This document shows positions 63,135 through 64,000 of a stretch of 64,000 nt of DNA, in pieces (positions within the stretch are counted from its first letter, which is position 1; each line of letters opens with the position of its first letter). The notes under the pieces were generated by a model. It did no database searches. It was not told the origin of the DNA and worked only from the letters and a program-made list of their open reading frames with translations. The DNA is taken from positions 248,001 to 312,000 of the forward strand of contig NZ_JAGDYT010000025.1 in assembly GCF_049116555.1 (NCBI RefSeq). Reading direction: 5' to 3'. Source of the DNA: Maricaulis maris_C (lineage in GTDB: Bacteria; Pseudomonadota; Alphaproteobacteria; Caulobacterales; Maricaulaceae). The position numbers and the translations under genes are program-made.

Positions 63135-64000
63135 TCAGCCTTTGTGAGCGCGTGGGTGTGCACCGTCATAGATCGCCATCAGTCGGGCGCTCTCAACATC
63201 CGCATAGATCTGGGTGGTGGAGAGGCTGGCATGGCCGAGCAATTCCTGGATTGCGCGCAGATCCCCCCCATGCGCGAGCAGATGGGTGGCAAAGGCATGA
63301 CGCAATGCGTGCGGTGTCGCAGTCTCGGCAAGCCCGAGGCGGCCGCGCAGGTCTTGCATCAGCATCTGCACGCTGCGCGGGCCCAAAGCCCCGCCGCGCG
63401 CACCCCGAAAGAGCGCTGCCTCCCGCTCGGCAGGATGAGGGCAGAGTGAGACATAGCGCGCGGCAGCTTCCGCGACGGCCGGCAGGACCGGGACGATCCG
63501 GGTCTTGTTGCCTTTGCCGGCGATGCGGAGCGTGTCCCCGAAGGGATAGTCCTCGCCGGTCAGGCCAAGCGCCTCGGATACTCGCAGACCACATCCGTAC
63601 AGGAGGAGGAGCACAGCCGCATCACGGGCGCTGATCCAGTCCGGTTTTCCGCGCGCGCCGGTTTCCTCAAGCAGCTGGCGTGCAGCCTCTTCGCTGACCG
63701 GTTTGGGGGCGCTTCTGCCGAGCTTGGGGCTCTCCACGAGCGAGAGCGCTGGATTGTCGAGTCCCCAGCGTCGCTTGGCATAGGCAAAGAAGGTCCGAAC
63801 AGCGGATAGCGAGCGGGCAAGCGAGCGCGCCGACAGGCCTGCGCGTCGGCGCTCGGCCATCCATGCGCGAAAGTCACGGGATGTGAGGGTGGCGAGACCG
63901 CCGAGGTCTGGTGGTGCTCCCAGATGACCGAACAGGAAATTCCCAAATCCGTCCAGGTCACGCTGATAGGCGTCAAGCGTCCGGGGGGAGAGCCGCCGTT
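63135..64000 (-). CDS. xerC: Tyrosine recombinase XerC/XerD (5' end outside window)
   Basis: Site-specific recombinase that resolves chromosome dimers. The reading frame is open to the window edge: the last 140 bases encode RRLSPRTLDAYQRDLDGFGNF and then LATLTSRDFRAW, the SAM-like core-binding domain. The catalytic domain shows R in YGCGLRVSEALGL, the H-x-x-R in ATPHALRHAFATHLL, the second H in LLGHASLSTTQIY and tyrosine in the same segment. XerC versus XerD is not decided; the symbol is provisional. It is complete at its 3' end. Confidence 0.88.
   Translation of the reverse strand, partial: RRLSPRTLDAYQRDLDGFGNFLFGHLGAPPDLGGLATLTSRDFRAWMAERRRAGLSARSLARSLSAVRTFFAYAKRRWGLDNPALSLVESPKLGRSAPKPVSEEAARQLLEETGARGKPDWISARDAAVLLLLYGCGLRVSEALGLTGEDYPFGDTLRIAGKGNKTRIVPVLPAVAEAAARYVSLCPHPAEREAALFRGARGGALGPRSVQMLMQDLRGRLGLAETATPHALRHAFATHLLAHGGDLRAIQELLGHASLSTTQIYADVESARLMAIYDGAHPRAHKG

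Overview
This is a GC-rich, gene-dense chromosomal segment of a free-living aerobic alphaproteobacterium, most likely a Caulobacter/Maricaulis-type organism (order Maricaulales or Hyphomonadales). The genus is inferred from gene content and protein flavour, not proven. Supporting signs are a RegB/RegA pair beside SenC, a split cytochrome c maturation cluster (ccmABCDG only), the sdhC-D-A-B order, the mdh ... sucCD-sucA-sucB-lpdA TCA block, and a Caulobacter-like DUF2282/DUF692/DUF2063/DoxX operon. I see no rRNA, tRNA, CRISPR array, transposase or phage module. No gap between genes exceeds about 300 bases.

Layout. 0-10 kb is a respiration and redox block: a partial intracellular PHA depolymerase, SenC/Sco1 divergent from RegB-RegA, a DUF1223 protein, aconitase, and ccmABCD-ccmG. 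10-19.7 kb, nearly all on the minus strand, holds a MarR regulator with a lysine-rich tail, mtaB-ftsY-EamA-yciB, two exported metallopeptidases (DUF885 and M61-like) and an SDR enzyme. 19.9-23.7 kb is the succinate dehydrogenase operon with a DUF3052 gene between sdhA and sdhB. 23.8-31.1 kb holds surface and envelope genes: an FG-GAP repeat protein, an acyltransferase, a small methyltransferase-like protein with an ArsR regulator, a lipoprotein, and a large autotransporter serine protease. 31.3-40.9 kb holds metabolic genes (mmsA, iron alcohol dehydrogenase with thioesterase, zapE, an O-methyltransferase), regulators, and mdh.

40.9-51.9 kb is the accessory part and sits between mdh and sucCD. 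It contains a TspO-like protein, a GNAT enzyme, and a LytTR regulator divergent from an exported DUF2141/carotenoid-oxygenase/DUF2306/DUF3108 group. Next come a DUF1036 protein and a bufferin-type operon: a four-cysteine DUF2282 precursor, a DUF692 (MNIO) modifying enzyme, a DUF2063 partner and two DoxX-family membrane proteins. The block ends with an unrecognised protein that looks like degenerate GGDEF/EAL halves. 51.9-61.3 kb is sucC-sucD, sucA-sucB (SucB has two lipoyl domains), two small membrane proteins and lpdA. The window closes with a GNAT enzyme, a winged-helix/membrane-protein pair and the 3' part of a XerC/D-type recombinase.

Together the genes cover most of the oxidative TCA half-cycle (aconitase, 2-oxoglutarate dehydrogenase, succinyl-CoA synthetase, succinate dehydrogenase, malate dehydrogenase), the machinery for c-type cytochromes and cytochrome oxidase copper delivery, and the redox-sensing system expected to control them. 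The best candidate for an unusual system is the copper/metal-buffering RiPP-like operon at 47.4-50.4 kb with its extra DoxX gene. Second are two small regulator/membrane modules with clear palindromic operators (39.1 kb and 43.0 kb).
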